Source: Actinoplanes aureus
GTDB taxonomy: Bacteria > Actinomycetota > Actinomycetes > Mycobacteriales > Micromonosporaceae
NCBI RefSeq assembly: GCF_015704865.1
Contig: NZ_JADQTO010000011.1
Coordinates: 186,001-250,000, forward strand
Reading direction: 5' to 3'
Length of the DNA: 64,000 nt
Each line of letters opens with the position of its first letter. Within the stretch, counting starts at the first letter, position 1. Of this stretch, positions 42,390 through 50,124 are shown piece after piece. The notes beneath the pieces were generated by a model. The model was not told where the DNA came from. It saw only the letters and a program-made list of their open reading frames with translations, and ran no database searches. The translations under genes and the position numbers were made by a program.

Positions 42390-44482
42390 CCGGCCCGGAT
42401 CCGGAGTCCGGCTACGCCAACTACGCCGGCGAGCACGCCACCGTCGGCATGCAGGCGGGCTACGTGCACGGCGACGTCAACTACTTCCAGGCACCGCCGA
42501 ACGCGACACCGGAGCAGAAGTTCGAGATCGCGGTCCGGTACCTGGACAGCGGGGCGGCCGCGGAGGCCCGCCGCCGGTTCCGGGCGCTGGTCGCCGAGGA
42601 CGGGCTGAGCTCCGCCGAACTCGCCTACTACTGGATGCTGTCGCTGCTCAGCGGCCGGCCGCTGAGCAGCCTCAGCGGCACCGACCAGGACGAGCTGGCG
42701 GAGGCGTTCGGGATGGCCGAGCGGCATGCCAGCGGGCGGTGGTGGCGGTGCGTCGACACGATCCGGGCGCTGGTCAACGCCATGCTCGACGTGGGGCCGG
42801 ACGGCCAGCCGGCGATGGACGCGCTCGGTGCGGCGCTGCACGCGTACGGGTCGCTGCCGGACGTCGACCGGTACGACATCGAACGGCACCTGAGCCTCAC
42901 CCTGTCCGGGGTGGCTCAGGACCATGTGGAGAAGCTCAACGCCGTACACATCAGAGCGATGCGCCCGAAACCGGACCGCCTGGCGCGCGTACCCAAGTTC
43001 TTCGAATTCGATCCGGCGGAGCCGGTCGCCAAGGTCGCCCGGCCGGCGCCCGCGCAGTCCACCTTCCTGCCGCTGGCCGGCGGTTGCCTGCTCACCGCGG
43101 CCGGCATCGCATTGCTGGTGCAGGCCGCGGCCGCGACCAACGCGGTGGCCGGGATCGCGGTGTTCCTGCTGGTGGCGGGCGGCGGCTACGCGATCGTCCG
43201 GCACGGCCTGGAGCGGGCCTTCCTGAGCAGCCGGCGGGCCGCGAAGGAGGCCGAGTTCAGCTCGGGTACGCGCGGTGCCTTCGGCGCGCCGGGCGGCGAC
43301 TCGCTGCGCGGTGACTTCGCCGACGCGGTCAGCGGGATGATCGAATCGGCGTTCGCCGGGCATCAGCCCCGCGAGCCGGAGCTGCGGGAGGCGTTCTGGC
43401 GCGACGTCCACGGCCTGCGCACGGCCCTGCAGGCCGATCTCGTCGATCTGTACGGCGTACGCGGGATCCGTGCCGACGCCGTGCGCTGGCTGGTGCACCA
43501 CCACGCCGACGACATCTCCTGCCGCTGGCGCGACGGTACGCTCGACGACTTCCGCCGCCGCTACCGCCCGGCCGCGATGCCGCCGGCGTTCCTCGGCGGG
43601 ATCGCCGCCCTGGCCGCCGCGGTGCTCGTCGTGCTGCTGGCGATGAGCGCGATGACCTTCTGCTCGCTGGTGGTGGCCGCGCCGCTGCTGTACTTCGGCG
43701 CGCGCCAGGCACATCGCGGCGGCATCGCCCTCTACGGTGAGCGACGGCGGATCGCGCTGGACACCGAGGAGTTCCAGCAGCGGTGGACCGCCGAGCGCGC
43801 CGCACACCAGCGCTGGACCGAGTGGCTCGCGGACCGGCCCACCGACGCCGAGATGGGCCGCTGGCTGAGCCTCGACCTGGCGTACTGGAAGCGCGAGGTG
43901 ATGGGCGACTACCGGCTCGCCAACCGTGACATTCTCGCCCACCTGGCCCTCACCGAGGCGGCGCCCCGCAGCCGCAGCGCCCGGTATGTGGGCGGCCCGT
44001 TCCGGCATTCGGCCTACACCGTCGTGCTGTTCCTGCTCACCGAGAGCGGCGTGCGCCAGGTGCAGGCCCGCCTGGACTTCGCCACCGGCGCGTTCTCCGG
44101 CGAGAAACGCACCACGTTCCGCTACGACGCGATCGGATCGGTGCAGGTCACCGAGGTGGGCCGGCGGTTCGTCGACGCACGCTCCCGCACCCAGAAGATC
44201 GTCAACCGGCAGGCGCTCCGGCTCTCCCTGGTCAACGGCCAGACCTTCGACGTGCTCCTGGACGACTTCGCCGAGGAATCGATCGACCACCAGCTGGAGA
44301 ACGCCGAACACCTGGCCGAACTCGCCTCGGACGCGGCCGGCGTGACGAGCGCCCTGCGCATCCTGGAAGCGGTCGCGGCCGACGGCCGCGAGTGGATCAT
44401 TCTGGAACGCCAGCGCCTCTACCGCCGCCGCCCGCGCCAGCGCGCGGCCGCGCCGGCCGCCTATCCACCCCTGCCGACCTGA
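42386..44482 (+). CDS. Large four-TM protein with the same N-terminal amyloid-like motif
   Basis: This 698-residue protein starts at a GTG overlapping the previous stop. Residues 15-33 (GEHATVGMQAGYVHGDVNY) match the motif of the partner protein at eight of nineteen positions. Next comes a TPR-like helical region (about 40-210: EIAVRYLDSGAAAEARRRFRALVAED). Two hydrophobic pairs follow (about 226-270 and 400-440), separated by a soluble segment, and a 250-residue cytosolic tail containing AHLALTEAAP and FRYDAIGSVQVTEVG, which recalls PH-like strands. No enzyme motif is visible. It may be the sensor or scaffold of a two-gene system. Confidence 0.75.
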   Translation: MTGPDPESGYANYAGEHATVGMQAGYVHGDVNYFQAPPNATPEQKFEIAVRYLDSGAAAEARRRFRALVAEDGLSSAELAYYWMLSLLSGRPLSSLSGTDQDELAEAFGMAERHASGRWWRCVDTIRALVNAMLDVGPDGQPAMDALGAALHAYGSLPDVDRYDIERHLSLTLSGVAQDHVEKLNAVHIRAMRPKPDRLARVPKFFEFDPAEPVAKVARPAPAQSTFLPLAGGCLLTAAGIALLVQAAAATNAVAGIAVFLLVAGGGYAIVRHGLERAFLSSRRAAKEAEFSSGTRGAFGAPGGDSLRGDFADAVSGMIESAFAGHQPREPELREAFWRDVHGLRTALQADLVDLYGVRGIRADAVRWLVHHHADDISCRWRDGTLDDFRRRYRPAAMPPAFLGGIAALAAAVLVVLLAMSAMTFCSLVVAAPLLYFGARQAHRGGIALYGERRRIALDTEEFQQRWTAERAAHQRWTEWLADRPTDAEMGRWLSLDLAYWKREVMGDYRLANRDILAHLALTEAAPRSRSARYVGGPFRHSAYTVVLFLLTESGVRQVQARLDFATGAFSGEKRTTFRYDAIGSVQVTEVGRRFVDARSRTQKIVNRQALRLSLVNGQTFDVLLDDFAEESIDHQLENAEHLAELASDAAGVTSALRILEAVAADGREWIILERQRLYRRRPRQRAAAPAAYPPLPT

Positions 44483-44485
44483 TCT

Positions 44486-44825
44486 TTTGGGTACGCGTGA
44501 CCGGCCGCCCCGCCGGATCGACCCCGTCCCCGCTCTCCCGGCGCGAGCCGGGAGCCGGGCGCGGCCCCACCGCGACCGCCGGGAAACAGCACGGGCCTGT
44601 TGCGGTTGCTCACCAGCGCCGGGAGTCGCCGGCTCGGATAGCGTGCCTCACCGCCAGCCGATCCCGCCCGCCTCGTTCCCGCGCGTGCCGCAAGTGAGGG
44701 CTGGCCGGCCTGCGTGCCCATCTTCATGGGCCCGGCGGTCGCGGTGGGGCCTGGAGTGGCGGTGGGCTCGCGCGGGAGAGCGGGGACGGGCTGAAACGGC
44801 GTGACGGCGCTGACGCGTACCCAAA
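44486..44825. repeat. Inverted-repeat element E2 (340 bp) with perfect 13-bp ends
   Basis: TTTGGGTACGCGT at 44486-44498 and ACGCGTACCCAAA at 44813-44825 are perfect complements. Inside, CCCGTCCCCGCTCTCCC near the left end is mirrored by GGGAGAGCGGGGACGGG near the right end. The element fills the whole gap between the plus-strand gene ending at 44482 and the minus-strand LysR gene ending at 44830. No coding sequence is evident. It is a MITE-like or terminator-like element. Confidence 0.75.
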
Positions 44826-44829
44826 TAGC

Positions 44830-45729
44830 TCAATATTCGCCGGTGTTGTCGGTGTGGGCCGGGACCAGCGCGAGGAAAGCCCGCAGCGCCCGGCTCGGTG
44901 GGATCGCGGACGGCCGGGCCAGGGCGAGCGTCCATGGTGTCGCGGGTGGGTCGAGTTCGACCGGGACCACCCGGGCGCCGGCCTCTGCTCGTAGCGGCGG
45001 TACCACGGCCACGCCGAGGCCGGCTTCGACGTATCGGGGGATCGTGGTCAGGTCGGTGGCCTCGACGACGACGGTGCGAGTGAGACCGGCCCGGCGGAAG
45101 TCGTTGTCGGTGCGCACCCGGTTGCAGTAGCCGGCGGGCAGGTCGATGAACTGTTCGCCGGCCAGGGCGCCGGGGGCGGTGGTCTTCCGCGCGGCGAGCG
45201 GATGGTCCTCGGCGACGAGCAGCCGGGGCTGGAACGTGGCGATCGGGGTGAGATCGACGCCGTCGAGGCTCAGCGTGTCGACGCCGACGAAGGCGACGTC
45301 CAGCTGGTGCGAGCGCAGCTTTTCGAGCAGGCCGGAGCTGCCCTCGGCGGCGATGGTCATGTGCAGCCGCACGCCGGGGTGCCGCTTGCGGAAGCCGCCG
45401 ACCAGGCTGGGCAGGTCGACCACGGCGAGGCCGGCCAGGGTGCCGACCCGGAGGCTGCCGCGCAGGCCGAGGCCGGCGCCCTCGACCGCCGCGCGGGCCG
45501 TGTCCAGCGACTCGAGGGCGTTCTTGGCCTCCGGCAGCAGCGCCCGGCCGGCCGCGGTCAGCGTGACGTGCGTGGTGCTGCGGTCGAAGAGCGGGGTGCC
45601 CAGGTCGCGCTCCAGCGCGCGGATGCTGGCGGACACCGTGGACTGGACGGCGTGGGTGCGTTTCGCGGCCCGGGTGAAATTGAGCTCCTCGGCGACCGCG
45701 ATGAAGAACTCCAGCTGGCGCTGCTCCAT
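44830..45729 (-). CDS. LysR-family transcriptional regulator
   Basis: This protein (299 residues from ATG 45729; an ATG at 45741 is also possible) has the LysR HTH MEQRQLEFFIAVAEELNFTRAAKRTHAVQSTVSASIRALERDLG in pieces, and a substrate-binding domain with SLRVGTLAGLAVVDLP and LRSHQLDVAFVGVDT. It is divergent from an epimerase-like gene 85 bp away, the usual LysR arrangement, so it probably activates that gene in response to a small-molecule co-inducer. Confidence 0.9.
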   Translation of the reverse strand: MEQRQLEFFIAVAEELNFTRAAKRTHAVQSTVSASIRALERDLGTPLFDRSTTHVTLTAAGRALLPEAKNALESLDTARAAVEGAGLGLRGSLRVGTLAGLAVVDLPSLVGGFRKRHPGVRLHMTIAAEGSSGLLEKLRSHQLDVAFVGVDTLSLDGVDLTPIATFQPRLLVAEDHPLAARKTTAPGALAGEQFIDLPAGYCNRVRTDNDFRRAGLTRTVVVEATDLTTIPRYVEAGLGVAVVPPLRAEAGARVVPVELDPPATPWTLALARPSAIPPSRALRAFLALVPAHTDNTGEY

Positions 45730-45814
45730 GCCGGCGAGCATATCGCCTTCGACGATGACGGTAATCAAGAGCGTTCGTTGGACACGATGACGGGCGCGCG
45801 AGAGGGTTCTGGTC

Positions 45815-46684
45815 ATGAACATCTTCTTGACCGGGGCTACCGGCTACATCGGATCCGCTGTCCGTTCCGCACTTCTCGACGCCGGGCATGCGGTGACCGC
45901 GCTCGTGCGTACCCCCGCTGCCGCTGATCGCATCGCCGGTGCGGGGCTGGAGGCGGTGGTCGGTGACATGCGGGACGCCGGGCTGGTCCGGCGGCTCGCC
46001 GAGAAGAGCGACGCCGTCCTGCACGCGGCCAGCCCGGGCGACGAGACCAGCGCCGCCGCCGAGGACGCGTTCGCCGACGCGGTCCTGTCCGGGCTGAGCG
46101 GCACGTTCATCCGCACCGGCGGCGTCTGGGTGCACGGCTCCGGCGCCGCGATCACCGAGCAGACGCCGCTCGACCCGCCGCCCCTCGTGGCCTGGCGGGC
46201 GGCCGTCGACCAGCGCGTGCTGACCGCGCCGGGCATCCGCGCGGTGCTCATCGAGCCGGGCGTCGTGTACGGCCACGGCGGCGGCATCCCGCGCCTGGTG
46301 ACCGGCGCCGAGCGGCGCCCGGACGGCCTGACGCTGATCGGCGACGGCACCCAGCACTGGGCCACCGTCCACGTCGACGACCTGGCCCGGCTGTACCTGG
46401 CCGCCCTGGACCGGGCCGGGCACGGGGAGACGTTCCTCGGCGTCAGCGGCGACAACCCCACCACCCGCCGGCTCGGCGAGGCGGCCAGCCGGCGGCTCGG
46501 CCTCGGCGGCCGGGTCGTCCCCGAGGAGCCGGCCGCCACCGTGCAGCGGCTCGGCGAGTTCGGCCGGGCGCTGCTGCTGGACCAGCAGGCGGCCGGCGAG
46601 AAGGCCCGGCGGGTGCTCGGCTGGCAGCCGGCCCGCCCGTCGCTGGCCGACGAGATCGCCGCCGGAGGCTACGACCCGGCCTGA
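45815..46684 (+). CDS. NAD-dependent epimerase/dehydratase-family protein
   Basis: This 289-residue extended/atypical SDR begins MNIFLTGATGYIGSAVRSALLDAGHAV with the TGxxGxxG loop. The usual YxxxK is not evident; the region LIEPGVVYGHGGGIPRL is conserved in the NmrA/epimerase-like group. It probably reduces or senses an NAD(P)-linked substrate and is likely controlled by the divergent LysR gene. Its last 16 bases overlap the end of the convergent GrpB gene. Confidence 0.85.
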   Translation: MNIFLTGATGYIGSAVRSALLDAGHAVTALVRTPAAADRIAGAGLEAVVGDMRDAGLVRRLAEKSDAVLHAASPGDETSAAAEDAFADAVLSGLSGTFIRTGGVWVHGSGAAITEQTPLDPPPLVAWRAAVDQRVLTAPGIRAVLIEPGVVYGHGGGIPRLVTGAERRPDGLTLIGDGTQHWATVHVDDLARLYLAALDRAGHGETFLGVSGDNPTTRRLGEAASRRLGLGGRVVPEEPAATVQRLGEFGRALLLDQQAAGEKARRVLGWQPARPSLADEIAAGGYDPA

Positions 46685-47277
46685 GCCGGCGCGGCGAAGA
46701 TGCGGGCGTAGATGGCGTCGATGACGTCGTTCTTGGCGAGGCTGTAGTCGCCGGGACGGTCCGTGGTCTCCCGGGCCAGGCGTTGTTTGGTCGAGGCGTA
46801 CAGGTCGCGGTCCTCGGGGTGGGTACGCAACCAGTCCCGGAACAGCCGGTGCCGGACCGGTTCCGGCGCACCCCGCGGCCAGACGTGCAGGTTGACGTCC
46901 TCGGCGGCGCTGACCAGCATCCGGTGGCCGTACCACCACGGTTCCCGGAGCACCAGACGGTAGCCGAGAGTGCCCAGGACGGGAACGTAGCCGGACTCGT
47001 CGGCGGTGTCGTCGAGGAGCAGGTCGATGTCGATGACCGGCTTGGCGGCCAGCCCGGGCACCGAGGTGGAGCCGACGTGTTCGACGGCCACGACCCGGTC
47101 GCCGAGGAGGTCACGCAGTGCGGACGCGGCGGCGGCGAAACGGTCCACCCACGCCGGGTCGTACTCCTCGACCTGGATCGCGTCCCAGCTGCGTGGCCGT
47201 TCGCCGACCAGAGCGCGGGCCATCTGCTCGGGGGTGCCGTGGAAGCGCTGGGTGATCTCCGGTGGATAGCTGGTCAA
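46669..47277 (-). CDS. GrpB-family (UPF0157) nucleotidyltransferase-like protein
   Basis: This protein is 202 residues from a TTG at 47277, chosen because AGGAGG lies exactly seven bases upstream; an ATG at 47301 has no such site. GrpB-family features are IQVEEYDPAWVDRFAAAA, VVAVEHVGSTSVPGLAAKPVIDIDLLL (the GST and DxD of the nucleotidyltransferase fold) and LHVWPRGAPEPVRHRLFRDWLR. The biochemical role of GrpB proteins is not settled; some are fused to CoaE. The end overlaps the epimerase gene by 16 bp. Confidence 0.87.
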   Translation of the reverse strand: MTSYPPEITQRFHGTPEQMARALVGERPRSWDAIQVEEYDPAWVDRFAAAASALRDLLGDRVVAVEHVGSTSVPGLAAKPVIDIDLLLDDTADESGYVPVLGTLGYRLVLREPWWYGHRMLVSAAEDVNLHVWPRGAPEPVRHRLFRDWLRTHPEDRDLYASTKQRLARETTDRPGDYSLAKNDVIDAIYARIFAAPAQAGS

Positions 47278-47339
47278 TTTCGAGCCTCCTGTTCGGATCA
47301 AAGTCGGCCAGACTACAAGAGCGGTCGCATACTTGCCTG

Positions 47340-48083
47340 ATGAATTCCCAGCCGGATGTCATCGACGATCTGCAAGCCGAGCAGGAGCAGCTGGAGGGTG
47401 TGCTGGCCGGGCTCTCGCCGGGGGACTGGCTCGCGCCGTCCGCGGCGGCCGGATGGACGGTCGCCGACGTGGTGCTGCACCTCGCCCAGACCGAGGAGGC
47501 CGTGTCGATGACGTGCGGCGGGACGGGCATGGTCGACTGGCGGCGGTACGGCGGCACCGTGGACGACGCCATGGCCGCAATGGTCCACGCCGAGCAGGCC
47601 GAACCGGCGGTCGTCTTCGAGCGGTGGCGGGCGGCGCGCCGGGCCGCCGTCCAGGCGCTGCGGGACTCGGATCCGCAGCGGCAGGTCCGGTGGGTCACCA
47701 CGTCGCTCAAACCGCGCACGCTCGCCACGACCCGGCTGGCCGAGCACTGGGCGCACGCGCTGGACGTCACCGTGCCGCTCGGCATCGACTATCCGGACAC
47801 CGTGCGGCTGCGGCACATCGCCTGGCTGGGGCACAGCACGCTGCCGTACGCGTTCCACCTGGCCGGCCTGCCCGCGGTGGCGGTGTACTGCGACCTGACC
47901 GCGCCGGACGGCTCGTCCTGGCGGTACGGCGACCCGGCCGCCGGGTCCGTGATCACCGGTGACGCCGGCGCCTTCTGCCGGGTCGGCGCGCAGCGGCTGG
48001 CGCCGGAGGCGTCCGGGTTGCGGACCCGGGGGCCGCACGCGGCGGAGGCGCTGCGGTTGCTGCGCAACTACGCCGACGTCTGA
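47340..48083 (+). CDS. TIGR03084/DinB-type metal-binding protein (maleylpyruvate isomerase N-terminal fold)
   Basis: This 247-residue protein has a DinB-like helix bundle with AGWTVADVVLHLAQTEEAV (a metal-ligand His) and TTRLAEHWAHALDVTVPLG (second metal motif HxxD), the pattern of mycothiol-dependent isomerase and S-transferase-like enzymes of actinomycetes. The C-terminal half (about 165-247) is an SCP2/MDMPI-type extension. No ribosome site is evident. It lies just upstream of a MarR gene and another DinB-like enzyme, suggesting one small detoxification locus. Substrate unknown. Confidence 0.8.
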   Translation: MNSQPDVIDDLQAEQEQLEGVLAGLSPGDWLAPSAAAGWTVADVVLHLAQTEEAVSMTCGGTGMVDWRRYGGTVDDAMAAMVHAEQAEPAVVFERWRAARRAAVQALRDSDPQRQVRWVTTSLKPRTLATTRLAEHWAHALDVTVPLGIDYPDTVRLRHIAWLGHSTLPYAFHLAGLPAVAVYCDLTAPDGSSWRYGDPAAGSVITGDAGAFCRVGAQRLAPEASGLRTRGPHAAEALRLLRNYADV

Positions 48084-48102
48084 CGGCCGACGCCCTCTCG
48101 AT

Positions 48103-48121
48103 ATGACATCATTGTTGTCAT
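48103..48121. promoter_or_regulatory. MarR operator overlapping its own start codon
   Basis: ATGACA-TCATTGT-TGTCAT spans 19 bp; the second half includes the first two bases of the marR start codon (48120). No ribosome site lies before that codon, so a leaderless, autorepressed transcript is likely. Confidence 0.65.
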
Positions 48122-48563
48122 GTATGAGCGAGGTATCGCCCTGTACGACGTCCTCCGGCAGGTCCGGCCGCTGGTGCTCAACTCGGCCCGGGCGGTCGAG
48201 GCGTCGCTGCGGCCGGAGCGGCTCACCGTCGGCATGCGCGCGGTCCTCGAGGTGCTCGACGGGCAGGGGCCGGCGACCGTGCCGGCGATCGCCGACCGGC
48301 TCGACCTGGCCCGGCAGGGCGTCCAGCGGCACGTCAACGATCTGATCGAGCTCGGCTACGTGGCGGCCCGGGAGAACCCGGCACACCGCCGGTCGGTGCT
48401 GATCGCCATGACCCCGGCCGGTGCCGAGCTGTTCGGTCGCATCCGGGAGGACGAACTGAACAATCTCGCCGGGATGGCCGGCGAGTGCACCCCGGACGAG
48501 ATCGCCGCGGCGCTCAAGGTGCTGCGGGCGCTCAACCGGGACGTACGTGGGAGGGTCGCGTGA
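48120..48563 (+). CDS. MarR-family transcriptional regulator
   Basis: This 147-residue winged-helix protein shows the MarR core: LTVGMRAVLEVLDGQGPATVPAIADRLDLARQGVQRHVNDLIELGYVAARENPAHRRSVLIAMTPAG, cited in parts, with the DxRx-type wing as NPAHRRSV. It would bind the 19-bp palindrome at its own start. Its stop overlaps the next start (GTGA), so it is cotranscribed with a DinB-like enzyme gene, and the ligand is probably the substrate of that enzyme. Confidence 0.9.
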   Translation: MYERGIALYDVLRQVRPLVLNSARAVEASLRPERLTVGMRAVLEVLDGQGPATVPAIADRLDLARQGVQRHVNDLIELGYVAARENPAHRRSVLIAMTPAGAELFGRIREDELNNLAGMAGECTPDEIAAALKVLRALNRDVRGRVA

Positions 48564-49195
48564 TCTACCAGCTGACCACCGCCAACCGCCTGATGATCGC
48601 CGATGTCCTGGAGAACCTGGACGACTCCCAGTGGCGGGCCGAGACGCTGTGCCGCGGCTGGACCGTGCAGCACATGGCCGCACACTTCGTCCAGCCGATG
48701 ATGGTCGGCTTCGGCCGGTTCTTCCTCGCCGCGCTGCGCTACCGGGGCGACACCGACCGGACCGTCGACCACTTCACCCGGCGGCTGGCCCGGCGGCCCC
48801 GGCCGGAGCTGATCGCCCTGCTGCGCGCCCACGCCGCCGACCGGGTGAATCCGCCGCGGGTCGGTCCGATGGGTCCGTTCGCCGAGACCTGTCTGCACCT
48901 GCGCGACATCGCCCGGCCGCTCGGCCTGCTCGCCGACGTGCCGGCCGCGCACTGGCGCATCCTGCTGGAGTACCTGACGTCGTCGACCGTGGCACCCGCG
49001 CTGGTCCGGCCGGGAACCCTGGACGGGCTGCGCCTGGTAGCCACGGACGCGGACTGGAGCCACGGCGACGGCGCCGAGGTGGCCGGGCCGATGGAGGCGA
49101 TCGGCATGGCGATCACCGGCCGGACCGTCGCCGTTCACGACCTGCGCGGCCCCGGTCTCGGCCGGCTCAGCGCCATCGCCGACAGCAACTCGTAG
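48560..49195 (+). CDS. DinB/mycothiol-type maleylpyruvate isomerase-family protein
   Basis: This 211-residue protein starts at GTG 48560, overlapping the marR stop by four bases. It has the TIGR03083-like pattern: LCRGWTVQHMAAHFVQPMM (metal His), FAETCLHLRDIARPLG (second metal motif HxxD) and C-terminal ADWSHGDGAEVAGPMEAIGMAITGR. Such proteins transfer or isomerise using mycothiol, or are of unknown activity. Its last 61 bases overlap the 3' end of the agmatinase-like gene on the other strand. Confidence 0.85.
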   Translation: MIYQLTTANRLMIADVLENLDDSQWRAETLCRGWTVQHMAAHFVQPMMVGFGRFFLAALRYRGDTDRTVDHFTRRLARRPRPELIALLRAHAADRVNPPRVGPMGPFAETCLHLRDIARPLGLLADVPAAHWRILLEYLTSSTVAPALVRPGTLDGLRLVATDADWSHGDGAEVAGPMEAIGMAITGRTVAVHDLRGPGLGRLSAIADSNS

Positions 49196-50124
49196 AGCGC
49201 GTGCGCGGCCGCGATCCCGGTGATCTCCGCGTGGTCGTACGCCGGAGACACCTCCACCACGTCCGCGCCGACCAGGTTCAGCGAGGCGAAGCCGCGCAGA
49301 ATGGTCAGCAGCTCACGGCTGGACAACCCGCCCGCCTCCGGAGTGCCGGTGCCGGGTGCGAACGCCGGGTCCAGCACGTCGATGTCGAGGGACACGTAGA
49401 CCGGCCGGTCCTCGACCCGCCGGTGGATACGTTCCACCACGCCGCGGGCACCGATGTCGTCCATCTCGTGGCTGTGCACCACCTGAAAGCCGAGCGCCGC
49501 GTCGTCGGTGAGGTCGGTGGCGGCGTAGAGCGGGCCGCGAATCCCGACGTGCATCGAGCCGGTCCCGTCGATCAACCCCTCCTCGGCGGCCCGGCGGAAC
49601 GGGGTGCCGTGCACGTAGTCGGCGCCGAAGTAGCTGTCCCAGGTGTCCAGGTGCGCGTCGAAGTGCACGACGGCGATCGGGCCGCCGTGCCGCTCGGCCA
49701 TCGCCCGCAGCAGCGGCAGCGCGATGGTGTGGTCGCCGCCGATGGTGACCAGGCGGGGCGCCCGCTCCAGGACGGAACGGGCGCCGTGATGAATCCGCTC
49801 GATGGCGGCGCCGATGTCGAACGGGTTCACCGCCAGGTCGCCGGCGTCGGCGACCTGGAGCTCGGCGAACGGTGAGACACCGGCGGCCGGGTTGTACGGG
49901 CGCAGCAGCCGCGACGACTCGCGGACGTGGCCGGGTCCGAACCGGGCGCCCGGCCGGTAGCTGACGCCCGCGTCGAACGGCACCCCGATGATCGCCACGT
50001 CCAGGTCGGACACGTCGTCGGCGCGGGGCAGCCGGGCGAACGTGGCCGGCCCGGCGAACCGCGGCACCACGGTGGCGTCGACCTGACCGATCCGGCCGTT
50101 CTCGGTGATGCGAGGGTCACTCAT
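49135..50124 (-). CDS. Agmatinase-family ureohydrolase
   Basis: This 329-residue enzyme of the arginase superfamily hydrolyses a guanidino compound to urea and an amine with two Mn ions. The ligands are visible in GGDHTIALP (His), VHFDAHLDTWD (Asp-His-Asp) and SLDIDVLDPAFAPGTGTPE (two Asp). It could be an agmatinase, guanidinobutyrase or guanidine hydrolase; residues alone do not decide. It begins four bases inside the upstream permease gene (ATGA), so it is coupled to an NCS1 transporter that may import the substrate. A 61-bp antisense overlap marks its end. Confidence 0.88.
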   Translation of the reverse strand: MSDPRITENGRIGQVDATVVPRFAGPATFARLPRADDVSDLDVAIIGVPFDAGVSYRPGARFGPGHVRESSRLLRPYNPAAGVSPFAELQVADAGDLAVNPFDIGAAIERIHHGARSVLERAPRLVTIGGDHTIALPLLRAMAERHGGPIAVVHFDAHLDTWDSYFGADYVHGTPFRRAAEEGLIDGTGSMHVGIRGPLYAATDLTDDAALGFQVVHSHEMDDIGARGVVERIHRRVEDRPVYVSLDIDVLDPAFAPGTGTPEAGGLSSRELLTILRGFASLNLVGADVVEVSPAYDHAEITGIAAAHALYELLSAMALSRPRPGPRRS

